Below, piece after piece: positions 40,879 through 49,154 of a DNA stretch of 64,000 nucleotides. Where the stretch lies: the NCBI RefSeq assembly GCF_014279895.1, contig NZ_CP047954.1, positions 434,001 through 498,000 of the forward strand, read 5' to 3'. Source of the DNA: Synechococcus sp. M16.1. Its GTDB lineage: Bacteria > Cyanobacteriota > Cyanobacteriia > PCC-6307 > Cyanobiaceae. Below the pieces are notes generated by a model. It was given only the letters and a program-made list of their open reading frames with translations. It was not told the DNA's origin and did not search any database. The stretch's first letter is position 1, and every line of letters starts with the position of its first letter. The position numbers and the translations under genes are program-made.

Positions 40879-41793
40879 ATGAGCAGCTGTGGCGTTCTAG
40901 TGGTGGCCGGCACCCACGGCAATGAGGTCAATGCCCCTTGGTTGCTGCAGCAGTGGCAGGCCAACCCTGATCTGATCAACGCTGCTGGCTTGGCGGTGCA
41001 GAAGGTGATCGGCAACCCGGAAGCGTTGCGCCGTCGCTGCCGCTATGTCGATCGTGACCTCAACCGCTGCTTCCTCCCGGAACAGTTGGAGCAGGGGGCC
41101 CCCGGCTTGGAGTTTCAGCGTGCTGGGGAACTCCTGCGCTTGCACGGCCCGAGCGGTGAGAAGCCCTGTGCTGTGGCCATCGATTTGCACAGCACCACAG
41201 CGGCCATGGGCAATTCCCTGGTGGTGTACGGCCGGCGTCCCGCTGATCTCGCCCTCGCGGCTTTGGTGCAGGGATCGCTCGGCCTGCCGATTTATCTGCA
41301 CGAAGCCGATGCTCAGCAGACCGGCTTCCTTGTTGAATCCTGGCCCTGCGGCCTGGTGATCGAGGTGGGCCCTGTGCCGCAAGGTCTGCTCAATGCCCGG
41401 GTCGTTGAACAGACCCGTCTTGGCTTGGAAACCTGCCTGAGAGCCTTGGATCAGGCACATCAGGGCTTGGCCCGGCTGCCGGATGCTCTGGTGGTGCACC
41501 GTCACCTGGGGAGTCGGGATCTTCCGAAGGCGGAGAACGGAGAGCCTCAGGCCCTTGTGCATCCCGAACTGCAGGGCCGCGATTGGCAGGACATCAGCTC
41601 AACCCAGGCGATGTTCCGTGCTGCGGATGGCACCGATCGTGGTGAAGCGTGGGTTGAGGGGGAGATTCCGGTGTTTGTGAATGAAGCGGCCTACGCGGAG
41701 AAAAGCATTGCTTTCTCCCTCACGCGCCGGGAGGTGTGGCCCGTGCAGCCCACCTGGCTGCCGGCCTTGCAGCAGCTGCTCTCTGCGGCCTAA
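40879..41793 (+). CDS. Probable aspartoacylase (AstE/AspA family)
   Basis: A 304-residue zinc carboxypeptidase-like enzyme. The zinc ligands are His and Glu in GTHGNEVN and His in [12 protein letters not shown], and [10 protein letters not shown] is the substrate-arginine block; [10 protein letters not shown] holds the catalytic glutamate. The family removes acyl groups from N-acyl amino acids, typically N-acetylaspartate. ATG 40879 ([11 protein letters not shown]) is the natural start. The stop region overlaps the convergent lipoprotein gene by 4 bp. Confidence 0.9.
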   Translation: MSSCGVLVVAGTHGNEVNAPWLLQQWQANPDLINAAGLAVQKVIGNPEALRRRCRYVDRDLNRCFLPEQLEQGAPGLEFQRAGELLRLHGPSGEKPCAVAIDLHSTTAAMGNSLVVYGRRPADLALAALVQGSLGLPIYLHEADAQQTGFLVESWPCGLVIEVGPVPQGLLNARVVEQTRLGLETCLRALDQAHQGLARLPDALVVHRHLGSRDLPKAENGEPQALVHPELQGRDWQDISSTQAMFRAADGTDRGEAWVEGEIPVFVNEAAYAEKSIAFSLTRREVWPVQPTWLPALQQLLSAA

Positions 41794-42116
41794 CCGCAGG
41801 CCCAAACACCTTTCCCTTCTTGAGAGCAGATCAGATTGCTTCTCTGACCATCCGCCCAGTACATCCGCAATCGGTCGTCCTCGGTGCCGATCCGCAGGGT
41901 GAGGGATCGCAGCGGACCGGCCGGGGTTTTGCTGTCGGCATCGCCGCCGGGCAACTTGATTTGTTGCAGCTCCTGCTCCAGTTGGTTGATGCGTTGTTCC
42001 AGCTGTTTGATCGAAGCGCTTGCGTTTGGTTGGTCGCCGCTTGAGCTCACCAGTCCACAGCTGGTGAGACCAACCGAGGTCAGCCCTAGACAAACCAGAG
42101 GAATCAAACGCTGCAT
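41790..42116 (-). CDS. Small putative lipoprotein with coiled coil
   Basis: A 108-residue protein with an N-terminal hydrophobic segment and lipobox LTSC (lipidated C20). A coiled coil follows at about residues 34-54 ([19 protein letters not shown]), then a beta-rich tail with two cysteines ([14 protein letters not shown]). Function unknown; probably membrane-anchored. Confidence 0.75.
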   Translation of the reverse strand: MQRLIPLVCLGLTSVGLTSCGLVSSSGDQPNASASIKQLEQRINQLEQELQQIKLPGGDADSKTPAGPLRSLTLRIGTEDDRLRMYWADGQRSNLICSQEGKGVWACG

Positions 42117-42143
42117 GGGCCTGTGCTGATTGGCCCCAGCCTC

Positions 42144-42335
42144 TCAACAGAACTGCCCCTGGGCCAGACGTTCACTCCAATACACGGTGGCGCCTTGAGC
42201 CTCCAGCTCCAGTCGCCTGTGGCGGGCCTGGCTCAGAGGAACGGTTTCCTCCAAGCGGTGGCCGGCTTGCATCCAGCGGATCAGAACCAAAAGCGCCTTG
42301 GTGAGTCTCATGAATCTTAAGTCTTTCGAAAGCAT
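42144..42335 (-). CDS. Small hypothetical basic protein
   Basis: Up to 63 residues, amphipathic and basic (KALLVLIRWMQAGHRLEE). ATG 42311 (MRLTKALLV) is an alternative start that gives 55 residues. Clean start and stop, between a lipoprotein gene and divergent psbA. Function unknown. Confidence 0.55.
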   Translation of the reverse strand: MLSKDLRFMRLTKALLVLIRWMQAGHRLEETVPLSQARHRRLELEAQGATVYWSERLAQGQFC

Positions 42336-42379
42336 CGCTTTCCTCGTCTGGGGTGCTTAAGCGTTGGTTTCGCAATCTG

Positions 42380-42409
42380 TGGACACACAGCGCAAACTTC
42401 CTTTACACT
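42380..42409 (+). promoter_or_regulatory. Candidate psbA promoter
   Basis: TGGACA (42380-42385, five of six to TTGACA) and TACACT (42404-42409) are 18 bp apart and would start transcription near 42416, giving a leader of about 60 nt. Motif-based only. Confidence 0.45.
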
Positions 42410-42476
42410 CCCGATCAGGCAGGGCTCTCCTGCCCTTCCTTAAACCGTTCCTCCGGGAACATTTCTTTCCGTTCTC

Positions 42477-43556
42477 ATGACCACCACCCTCCAGCAGCGC
42501 TCCGGCGCTTCCAGCTGGCAGGCCTTCTGTGAGTGGGTCACCTCCACCAACAACCGTCTGTATGTCGGTTGGTTCGGTGTGCTGATGATCCCCACACTGC
42601 TGGCTGCCACCATCTGCTTCGTCATCGCTTTCGTCGCCGCTCCTCCGGTCGACATCGATGGCATCCGTGAGCCCGTCGCTGGCTCCCTGATCTACGGCAA
42701 CAACATCATCTCCGGTGCTGTTGTTCCTTCCAGCAACGCCATCGGCCTGCACTTCTACCCCATCTGGGAAGCTGCTTCCCTCGATGAGTGGCTGTACAAC
42801 GGCGGCCCCTTCCAGCTGGTTGTTTTCCACTTCCTCATCGGCATCTACGCCTACATGGGTCGTGAGTGGGAACTCTCCTACCGCCTGGGCATGCGCCCCT
42901 GGATCTGCGTTGCCTACAGCGCACCTGTCGCTGCAGCCTCCGCTGTCTTCCTGGTTTACCCCTTCGGTCAGGGTTCCTTCTCTGACGCAATGCCCCTGGG
43001 CATTTCTGGCACCTTCAACTACATGCTGGTGTTCCAGGCTGAGCACAACATCCTGATGCACCCCTTCCACATGCTGGGCGTCGCAGGTGTTTTCGGCGGC
43101 AGCCTGTTCTCCGCCATGCACGGCTCCCTGGTGACCTCCTCCTTGGTGCGTGAAACCACCGAGGCTGAGTCCCAGAACTACGGCTACAAGTTCGGCCAAG
43201 AGGAAGAGACCTACAACATCGTGGCTGCCCACGGTTACTTCGGTCGCCTGATCTTCCAATACGCCTCCTTCAACAACAGCCGTAGCCTTCACTTCTTCCT
43301 GGCTGCCTGGCCTGTTGTCGGCATCTGGTTCACCGCCCTCGGCGTGTCAACCATGGCCTTCAACCTGAACGGCTTCAACTTCAACCAGTCCATCCTTGAT
43401 GGTCAGGGCCGCGTCCTGAACACCTGGGCTGATGTGCTGAACCGTGCCGGCCTCGGCATGGAGGTGATGCACGAGCGCAATGCTCACAACTTCCCCCTCG
43501 ACCTGGCTGCTGCTGAGTCCACTCCTGTGGCTCTGCAGGCTCCTGCCATCGGTTGA
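42477..43556 (+). CDS. psbA: Photosystem II D1 protein, D1:2 (E130) form
   Basis: A 359-residue reaction-centre protein. Residue 130 is Glu (YMGREWELS), the mark of the D1:2 isoform made in high light, rather than Gln130 of D1:1. Manganese and tyrosine-Z regions are intact ([23 protein letters not shown]) and the tail [18 protein letters not shown] shows the processing site after A344, leaving a 15-residue extension for a Ctp protease. Five membrane helices. Codon choice is strongly C-ending, as for a highly expressed gene. Followed by a strong terminator. Other psbA copies probably exist elsewhere. Confidence 0.99.
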   Translation: MTTTLQQRSGASSWQAFCEWVTSTNNRLYVGWFGVLMIPTLLAATICFVIAFVAAPPVDIDGIREPVAGSLIYGNNIISGAVVPSSNAIGLHFYPIWEAASLDEWLYNGGPFQLVVFHFLIGIYAYMGREWELSYRLGMRPWICVAYSAPVAAASAVFLVYPFGQGSFSDAMPLGISGTFNYMLVFQAEHNILMHPFHMLGVAGVFGGSLFSAMHGSLVTSSLVRETTEAESQNYGYKFGQEEETYNIVAAHGYFGRLIFQYASFNNSRSLHFFLAAWPVVGIWFTALGVSTMAFNLNGFNFNQSILDGQGRVLNTWADVLNRAGLGMEVMHERNAHNFPLDLAAAESTPVALQAPAIG

Positions 43557-43614
43557 TCTGGAATCACCCTGTTCCCTTTGGAACAGCCAAAACGATTCAG
43601 ATCAACTGAATCGG

Positions 43615-43642
43615 AAAGCCCCCTCCTCGGAGGGGGCTTTTT
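43615..43642 (+). terminator. Rho-independent terminator after psbA
   Basis: AGCCCCCTCC-TC-GGAGGGGGCT hairpin followed by TTTTT, about 60 bp after the psbA stop. Confidence 0.93.
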
Positions 43643-43743
43643 GTTGTGCTTTCAGAATTGAGATCCAATCAACCATCAACAGAGAGGAGCCATCTTTGCG
43701 TCAGGCTCTGATGGCTAGACATGGGCACTCCCGTGCTCCTCTG

Positions 43744-43950
43744 ATGACCTGCGGCGACATCTTTCGGATCATCATTGCCCTGTTCATTCCCCCTCTGGGC
43801 GTCTTCACTCAGGTGGGATTGACGCAGCCCTTTTGGATCAACCTGGTGATCTATCTCTTTGCCGTTGGCGGCCTTGGGCTCCCAGTCTTGTTTGGTATGT
43901 GGCCAGCCGCTGTGGTTCACGCCCTGTTTGTCATCCTGACCCGCAAATAA
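43744..43950 (+). CDS. PMP3/UPF0057 family small membrane protein
   Basis: A 68-residue protein with two membrane helices. DIFRIIIALFIPPLGVFTQVG is the PMP3 signature. Members are stress-induced and affect membrane potential and ion balance. ATG 43744 (MTCGDIFRI) matches the family N-terminus; an in-frame ATG at 43711 would add 11 residues. Follows the psbA terminator, so it should have its own promoter. Confidence 0.88.
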   Translation: MTCGDIFRIIIALFIPPLGVFTQVGLTQPFWINLVIYLFAVGGLGLPVLFGMWPAAVVHALFVILTRK

Positions 43951-43958
43951 ATCGCGTT

Positions 43959-44381
43959 TCAGCAATCTGGCTCTGAACAGATTTCAGCTTCGGCCGAGTT
44001 TCCTTCTTCATCTTTCGGTTCATCTTCAAGCACCTGTGCCGGTGTAAGGCCTGTGTCCGCATCATTGAAGATTTGCTCGAGGTCAACCTCAAGGTCCACT
44101 TCATTGCCTTACACCACGCTCACGTTGATGAGTTGCACCTGCATCTGCAGTTCAAGGCCAGGGAATTGGCCTGCAAGTCTGCTGTTGATCGTGTCTTGAA
44201 TGTTCTGAACCTGCTTGTAACTCGGCAGCTTGTGGTCGAGTGATCGCACCACCACCAGGAAGCTTGGGGCTTGATTTTGTTCCCAGTAGTCGGGCCAGGC
44301 GAAGACGACCTTTTCCAGTTCCACGGCGTCGTTGGCACCAAAGGTCAACGTTTATTCTTGAGGTAGTAGCGGATCTCCGAT
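43959..44381 (-). pseudogene. Remnant of DUF389 C-terminal domain (frameshifted)
   Basis: Three pieces continue the neighbouring DUF389 protein but lie in shifted frames. Piece 1 (44345 to about 44440) reads KYRYRLNREVAQKQ and ends YYLKNKR. Piece 2 (44109-44348) reads LTFGANDAVELEKV to QLINVSVV. Piece 3, after a TAA at 44109-44111 in the same frame as piece 2, reads EVDLEQIFNDADTG and ends at 43959. Piece 3 also forms a 46-codon ORF from GTG 44099. Together they look like one ancestral soluble domain broken by two frameshifts and a stop. Confidence 0.7.
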
Positions 44382-45191
44382 TCAATCTGTTTTTGGGCCA
44401 CCTCCCGATTGAGCCTGTATCGGTATTTGCTCATACCTCCCATACAGTTTTTGACCCACCAGCACGGCCAAACCCAATGCCAACAGCACGGGTAAGCGTG
44501 AGCGGCGGCGGCGCCTGAGTTTGTCGCGGAAGTACGGCTCACGAATCGCCAGCACCGTGATCCCGCCAATCAGAATTCCAAGCAAGTTGGCGGCATAGAG
44601 CAGTGCAGGACCCTGGGCGCTGCTGATGTCTGGTCCGGAGCGCATCAATCCCATCACGCACACCGGCGGCACCAAGGCCACGGCAATCGCCGTGCAGGCC
44701 ATCGAACTCACGGCCCCAGGGTTGACCTTGGCGTAGGTCGCGATGGCACCTGCCGCCGAGGCGATTCCCAGATCAAATGTGTTGGGCTCAAGCCGGGCGA
44801 CGATCTGTTCCGGCAAGGCCTCGACCACAAGCAAGCCCTGACTGCGTGCGATGAGGCCCAATCCCATCGACAGGATCAAGGTGATCCCTGCTCCGGCGAA
44901 AAGGGTGATCAGTGATCGTGACAACAGCCTGGCCTGCCCGATCAGGATCGCGAACACCGCCACCCGCAGCGGCAGGATCCACGGCGCCACAACCATGGCC
45001 CCAATGATCACCGCATTGTTGTCGGCGACCAAACCCAGGCTGGCGCCAACCGTCAGAACGATGAAGGATTCGTTCAGCCGTGCTTCGCCGTCGTAACTGC
45101 GGCGCAGTTCTTCGAGACGATCTTTGTCTTCGAGAAGCGATTGTTGATCAACAACCACGGCTGGCGTTGGTTCAGCTGCGTCGCCCCACAA
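44382..45191 (-). CDS. DUF389 membrane protein, C-terminally truncated
   Basis: A 269-residue protein with about six membrane segments and the DUF389 blocks LNESFIVLTVGASLGLVADN, AVIIGAMVVAPW and ALVPPVCVMGL. The tail after VLVGQKLYGRYEQ (IPIQAQSGGGPKTD) is out of frame with the expected domain, which continues in other frames downstream. The membrane part is intact and may still be made. The start is TTG 45191, overlapping the prohibitin-like gene end by 20 bp; a later start is possible. Function of the family is unknown. Confidence 0.82.
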   Translation of the reverse strand: MWGDAAEPTPAVVVDQQSLLEDKDRLEELRRSYDGEARLNESFIVLTVGASLGLVADNNAVIIGAMVVAPWILPLRVAVFAILIGQARLLSRSLITLFAGAGITLILSMGLGLIARSQGLLVVEALPEQIVARLEPNTFDLGIASAAGAIATYAKVNPGAVSSMACTAIAVALVPPVCVMGLMRSGPDISSAQGPALLYAANLLGILIGGITVLAIREPYFRDKLRRRRRSRLPVLLALGLAVLVGQKLYGRYEQIPIQAQSGGGPKTD

Positions 45192-45966
45192 TTACTGGAG
45201 GTGTGCTGGCGTTGCTGCCAGGAAGGGCCGGTACCACCTCCGTTTGCCCATCCCATTTGTCGAGGAAAAGCTTGTAAAGCACCTGATCGTCGAGGCTGCG
45301 ATTGAGGGTGTCGTAGCGCAGGGCTTCCTGCTCAGCGATTTTCACTTCGGTCTGGGCGCGGAGCAGTTGCTGCTCTGCGATCTGTTTCTGTTCAATGGCA
45401 GCGCGATATTCCTCGGCGATCTGCAGGCCTGTGAGGTCGAGACCGCGCACTTCCACGTAATCAAATTTGTCGAGTTCTTCGGCGACCGTGCGCTCCACCA
45501 GGGCGGAGATGTCGTTCCATTCGGTGGCAATGGTGACCAGCTCGTACTGGGAGAAGACCGACTTCAGGGCTTTCAGCAATGACGGCTGAATGATGCGGGG
45601 GTAGATCTCCCGGTCGTTGCCGGCGATCGTTCTGTAGATCCGTCCGGCTTCGTTGGGGCGAACGGCGTATTTCACGGTTGCGGTGGCTTCGATCACCTGG
45701 AGGTCTTTGGTGAGGGTGGCAAATTCCTCCGGTTTGACCTGGGTGCGCACATCAAAGGGATACACCGATTGAATGAACGGCACCTTGAGATTGAGGCCCG
45801 GAAGTCTCGAACCTCCGCTCACCTTGCCCAAGGTGGTGACCACAGCAACCTTGCCGGCCGGAACGATGAACAGAGCCTGCCCCAATAACAGCAGCACGCT
45901 GAGAACGACGGCAACCACCACGGCGAGGCTATTGGCTGGATCGTTGATCCGTCGTGGGGTTTGCAT
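45172..45966 (-). CDS. Prohibitin/SPFH-family membrane protein
   Basis: A 264-residue protein with one membrane segment at about residues 13-35 (LAVVVAVVLSVLLLLGQALF), an SPFH/Band 7 domain (VPFIQSVYPFDVRTQV) and a C-terminal coiled coil (EEYRAAIEQKQIAEQQLLRAQTE) that drives ring assembly. Cyanobacterial prohibitins form large membrane complexes of uncertain role. ATG 45966 (MQTPRRINDP) is preferred to an upstream TTG (46041). Same strand as and overlapping the DUF389 gene. Confidence 0.9.
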   Translation of the reverse strand: MQTPRRINDPANSLAVVVAVVLSVLLLLGQALFIVPAGKVAVVTTLGKVSGGSRLPGLNLKVPFIQSVYPFDVRTQVKPEEFATLTKDLQVIEATATVKYAVRPNEAGRIYRTIAGNDREIYPRIIQPSLLKALKSVFSQYELVTIATEWNDISALVERTVAEELDKFDYVEVRGLDLTGLQIAEEYRAAIEQKQIAEQQLLRAQTEVKIAEQEALRYDTLNRSLDDQVLYKLFLDKWDGQTEVVPALPGSNASTPPVIVGRRS

Positions 45967-46069
45967 GATGGGCCGAGATCCTGACTCGATGATGTCGGGT
46001 TTGCTCGTGCGCCGTTGGCTTAAGGACCGGTTCTCCGCCAAACCGACATCATCAGGATCCGACGGATGC

Positions 46070-46348
46070 CTAGTTCAACCAAAGCGATTTAAAGGCTCTT
46101 GGGTATGAATCGCGCAGGCTCATCGAGGTTTCGCGGATGAAGGTGATGCACGCCTTGGATCCGTCGAACACTTTCGCTTTGATCATCATCTGCATGGCTT
46201 GCTGAAGCGTTTTTCCTTGTCCCAGGCTGGTGTCGATGATCTTTACTGCTTCGGCCGGTTCACAAGGACCCAGTTCAAGAGCGCCTGCTGAAGACGGGAC
46301 CATGCTCAGAGCAATCGCTAGTAGCAGCAATCTGTTCAGGGCACGCAT
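46070..46348 (-). CDS. Small secreted hypothetical protein
   Basis: A 92-residue protein with a clear signal peptide (MRALNRLLLLAIALSMVPSS, cleavage near AGA-L) and two cysteines in the mature part (GPCEPAEA, SKACITFI) that could form a disulfide. Helical otherwise. Upstream of the prohibitin-like gene on the same strand. Function unknown. Confidence 0.7.
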   Translation of the reverse strand: MRALNRLLLLAIALSMVPSSAGALELGPCEPAEAVKIIDTSLGQGKTLQQAMQMMIKAKVFDGSKACITFIRETSMSLRDSYPRAFKSLWLN

Positions 46349-46586
46349 CTGGTCGAGATCTCTGTTGCTGCACGGAGCCTATGGCGTGGATCTGAGTCTT
46401 GCCTGACAAAGTTGTTGTTTTGATTTCACTGGCTTGGGCCAGACCTGAAGCAGTTTCTCCAGTTCACTGAGATGAGTCAGAACCGTGAGCAAAGTTGTGC
46501 AGATGTGGCTTGCCTCTTCTGCATGGACATGCTCCTTGGCCATGTGAGTTCTGCAGACAGGGCTGCCTTGTCATGGGAGAAGGCAT

Positions 46587-46610
46587 AAAAAAACCTCCGT
46601 TAAACGGAGG
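46587..46610 (-). terminator. Minus-strand rho-independent terminator
   Basis: CCTCCG-TTTAA-CGGAGG hairpin (read on the minus strand) followed by seven T residues. No minus-strand protein gene lies just upstream of it, so it may end a small RNA. Confidence 0.7.
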
Positions 46611-46841
46611 AATAAGCCAAGTAATCCCCATCACCCGGCTTTTCAACAAGTGTAGTGCTTCTCGTCAAGTTTGTGCAGCTGATCCACCAGATGTGGTGGA
46701 TTGAATTTCACAAAACACCGCTTGGCATCATCTTATCCACAGGAAGGTGGAAAACTTTGGCGGCCCGTGTTGTCGCCATTTCTTCAAAAGGCCTGCAATC
46801 ACTGGTTCGTTCGGGTAGGCTGTGGATATCCCCATCACCCG

Positions 46842-46866
46842 GCCGCCCATATGAGGCGGCTTTTTT
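46842..46866 (+). terminator. Plus-strand rho-independent terminator
   Basis: GCCGCC-CATATGA-GGCGGC hairpin followed by six T residues, 42 bp before the start of the 97-residue gene. No protein gene is upstream on this strand for 2.9 kb (the PMP3 gene ending at 43950), so it probably ends a small RNA. Confidence 0.75.
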
Positions 46867-46907
46867 GTGCCTGGGCTGCCAGTGTGGTCCCGTATTCCAC
46901 AAGCCCT

Positions 46908-47201
46908 ATGACGGTGAACCGGGAGCAGGCCAGGGATGCGCTGGCGACACTTCTCGAGGTTTTCGCGGGGCCGAACTACTCGGGCGCATTGCGTGATGGT
47001 GATCTCACCACCCGCCTTGAGCGATGCACGGGCTGGGTGAAGGCTGAAGCCTCTGAGGCGGCATCTCTGATCGAATCATGCGTCCCCCATGGCAAGCCGA
47101 TGCTTGCTCAGGCTCAGCAACGCCTGGCTGTTCTGGAATCGTTGAAAACGTTGCAGGCTGTTGCCGTCAACCATTTCGGCTCCCTCGACGATCCCAGCTA
47201 A
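46908..47201 (+). CDS. Small conserved hypothetical protein
   Basis: A 97-residue soluble helical protein from ATG 46908 (MTVNREQARDALATLLEVF). Upstream in-frame sequence runs through the terminator at 46842 and is not protein-like, so the later start is chosen. Function unknown. Confidence 0.65.
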   Translation: MTVNREQARDALATLLEVFAGPNYSGALRDGDLTTRLERCTGWVKAEASEAASLIESCVPHGKPMLAQAQQRLAVLESLKTLQAVAVNHFGSLDDPS

Positions 47202-47207
47202 GGCGCG

Positions 47208-47504
47208 TCAGTCGCGACGCAGCCAAGGCGAAGCATTGCTGAACCAGTCGCCGAGATCATCTTCTGGATGCTCAGGGTCGTCTGGATGACGTCGCCCCAA
47301 GTCGAGATCGGCCATCAAGCCGTCGAGGCCTTGTTGTGTGCCTTCCCGTTGAAAGCGTTGCGCTCTGCTCACCCACGTGCTCACGCTGCGATCGCGTTCG
47401 GCAAATTTTTGAAGGTAGACGCGTTCTTGGAGTGACACGAACTCGCCCTGCGCTAGGCGGCCGCAGATGTTTTGCAGTTTCAGGCGTGTCGACGTGGTCA
47501 GCAT
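47208..47504 (-). CDS. Small conserved hypothetical protein
   Basis: A 98-residue soluble protein, basic at the start (TTSTRLKLQNICGRLAQGEF) and acidic towards the end (HPDDPEHPEDDLGDWF). No known domain is recognised. Convergent with the 97-residue gene, 6 bp apart. Confidence 0.7.
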   Translation of the reverse strand: MLTTSTRLKLQNICGRLAQGEFVSLQERVYLQKFAERDRSVSTWVSRAQRFQREGTQQGLDGLMADLDLGRRHPDDPEHPEDDLGDWFSNASPWLRRD

Positions 47505-47611
47505 GATCGGTTCACCTTTTTCAGGTGATAGGGAGTTCCGTCCTTGCCGTCAGTGGCCCAAGGCACCATTTGTTGCACGGGTGCATGGCCTGGTTTTCAT
47601 ATCCTGACGGG

Positions 47612-48100
47612 ATGGATCATGAGGAAACCCAGAGCCTGACGCCGATTGCATCGGACTCGCCTTGGCTGGAGCGTTGTGGCACCTTGTTGCGTCCGCAGAG
47701 CGATCCTGCATTGTTCGGTTCAGCGGACGCAGACCTGTATTTCGCTGCAGATGCTCAGCCGCGCTTTTACGTGATGCGGATCCGCCGCCGGCCTCCTGTG
47801 CTCAAGTCGATGACGCGGCACTATCGCGTGAGTCAGTGTCTGGGATCTGCCGATGCCCAGCCCTGGTGGCTGGCCATGGCCCCTTCAACGGATTCCGGCT
47901 GTCCGCCCCCCGCTTCCTCGATCGCTCTGATCAAGTTTCAGGCCGGTGAAGCCTTCAAGCTGCATCCGGGAACGTGGCATGCAGGCCCTTTTGTTCAGGA
48001 GCAATCAGCGCTTTTTTTCAACCTTGAATTGAGAACGACCAACGAAGACGACCACAATTCGCTCGCATTGGCGCACCTTTTGCGGTTGAACTTGATTTAA
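47612..48100 (+). CDS. Ureidoglycolate lyase-like (AllA superfamily) protein
   Basis: A 162-residue cupin-type protein. FQAGEAFKLHPGTWHAGPF and NLELRTTNEDDHN match the conserved end of ureidoglycolate lyases, which release urea and glyoxylate from ureidoglycolate. The N-terminal part is less conserved. ATG 47612 (MDHEETQSL) or ATG 47585 may be the start. No other purine or allantoin genes are nearby, so the true substrate is open. Confidence 0.75.
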   Translation: MDHEETQSLTPIASDSPWLERCGTLLRPQSDPALFGSADADLYFAADAQPRFYVMRIRRRPPVLKSMTRHYRVSQCLGSADAQPWWLAMAPSTDSGCPPPASSIALIKFQAGEAFKLHPGTWHAGPFVQEQSALFFNLELRTTNEDDHNSLALAHLLRLNLI

Positions 48101-48149
48101 TTGCCTCTGGCTGTAACGGGATGAACAGCGCAACTCGGCTTGGGTGCCC

Positions 48150-48237
48150 TATATTTATTTTGTAGCAACCGCTACAAGCGTTCACTTCGCTACACAGCGA
48201 AGCGCAGTTCGACTCAGGGCATGGAACGGGGCCTGAG
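48150..48237 (+). promoter_or_regulatory. Three-hairpin leader before the 68-residue gene
   Basis: After a -10-like TATATT (48150-48155) come three successive inverted repeats: TTGTAGC/GCTACAA (48160-48177), CTTCGCT/AGCGAAG (48185-48202) and CTCAGG/CCTGAG (48213-48237). The gene's GAGGA ribosome-binding site is at 48246-48250. It may be a structured regulatory leader. Confidence 0.5.
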
Positions 48238-48255
48238 CTTTCTACGAGGAACACT

Positions 48256-48462
48256 ATGAATGCTCTTCAGCTTCTGAAGGAGCGTGAGCTGCGCGTGCAG
48301 CTCCGCAACAGCTCCAAAAAGGCCGTGGCACGCGGATCTGAATCCGGCGACTACACCTCTGCACATCTCTCCCCCGTCAAGCTGGCGAAAGAGAAGGTGG
48401 CTCCAACTCAGTTGAAATACCGAGGAGTGACCTACGAGGCCATGCGTGCCAATTGGCTCTGA
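48256..48462 (+). CDS. Small protein with DUF4278-like C-terminus
   Basis: A 68-residue basic protein. The end LKYRGVTYEAMRANWL resembles the short DUF4278 motif (YRGVxY) found in many small cyanobacterial proteins. GAGGA five bases before the ATG is a good ribosome-binding site. It has its own leader and terminator, so it is monocistronic. Function unknown. Confidence 0.75.
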   Translation: MNALQLLKERELRVQLRNSSKKAVARGSESGDYTSAHLSPVKLAKEKVAPTQLKYRGVTYEAMRANWL

Positions 48463-48484
48463 CTCCTGTTTCACTCAAGAGATG

Positions 48485-48509
48485 AAGCCCCACTTCGGTG
48501 GGGCTTTTT
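48485..48509 (+). terminator. Rho-independent terminator
   Basis: AGCCCCAC-TTCG-GTGGGGCT hairpin with a TTTTT run, 23 bp after the stop of the 68-residue gene. Confidence 0.9.
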
Positions 48510-48573
48510 GTTTGGATGGACTGATCGTGTGTGCAAGTCGACAGTGGCCTTTGATGTTGCGACCACCGGGTCA

Positions 48574-48828
48574 ATGTCGTATCTGGATGTAAGGGATCAA
48601 CTGCCATCGATTGACCCAGAAAATCTTTCCCCGCAGGACGTTCTGACCATTCTCCTGCATCTGTTCCAGCAGCAGCCCGGGTTCGTTGACCGTGGCCATG
48701 AGGTCAACAATAAAGAGACAGCTTGGGTGAATGGCTTTCTCTTTCGTCTTCAAAATGATGCCTCAGCTGAGCGTCTTTTTATTGAGGAAGTTGGTTCAAG
48801 TGTCGACAAAATCTCGGCTTTGCGCTGA
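48574..48828 (+). CDS. Small conserved hypothetical protein
   Basis: An 84-residue soluble acidic protein from ATG 48574 (MSYLDVRDQLPSIDPENLSP). No domain recognised. Helical in the middle (VLTILLHLFQQQPGF). The longer open frame would start inside the preceding terminator and is rejected. Confidence 0.65.
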   Translation: MSYLDVRDQLPSIDPENLSPQDVLTILLHLFQQQPGFVDRGHEVNNKETAWVNGFLFRLQNDASAERLFIEEVGSSVDKISALR

Positions 48829-48923
48829 TTACAACAGCTGATCAAGCGATCCCAACGAGTTTCTGTTGATCCTGCACAGAACGCACGTGCTCCTCGAGCC
48901 TTTGTTCAGTTCGAGTCAGGCGC

Positions 48924-49115
48924 ATGTTTGCGGTTCAAGAGCTAACAGTTGATGGTTGGTCCAATCGTGCCGAACACGCTTCCAAAGACAATGCCTTCTG
49001 GCATGCCCGTGCCCGTAGTGATGCTGATGGGCACACGTATCGCCTGATCAGCGAGGAAAAGCACGTTGTCTGCCTGCTCACCAGTCGTGGGTCTGAGTGC
49101 TGGGAGCTCGACTGA
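48924..49115 (+). CDS. Small hypothetical protein
   Basis: A 63-residue protein (MFAVQELTVDGWSNRAEHASK) with a predicted beta-rich, SH3-like or immunoglobulin-like pattern and two cysteines near the end. Unknown function; ATG and stop are clean. Confidence 0.6.
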   Translation: MFAVQELTVDGWSNRAEHASKDNAFWHARARSDADGHTYRLISEEKHVVCLLTSRGSECWELD

Positions 49116-49154
49116 TCTGCTGCTCTGCTCGCCCTGTTCAGGCATGATCGGTGG

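Larger units (their letters stand above)
46349..46907. other. Intergenic region with structured DNA, no convincing protein gene
   Basis: Over 550 bp. It contains a minus-strand terminator (46587-46610), a plus-strand terminator (46842-46866), an exact 16-bp direct repeat (46624-46639 and 46828-46843), a perfect 8-bp inverted repeat ATCCACCA/TGGTGGAT (46682-46701) and a DnaA-box match TTATCCACA (46733-46741). Reading frames here look random. A noncoding RNA is the simplest explanation but is not proven. Confidence 0.5.

Noticed and set aside
46733-46741. A perfect DnaA-box match as a sign of a replication origin
   Set aside because: Only one exact box and one near match (46821) are seen, without a box cluster, AT-rich stretch or dnaA/dnaN.
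46701-46907. N-terminal extension of the 97-residue gene
   Set aside because: It reads through a rho-independent terminator and a noncoding stretch, with a Cys/His/Trp-rich, random-looking sequence.
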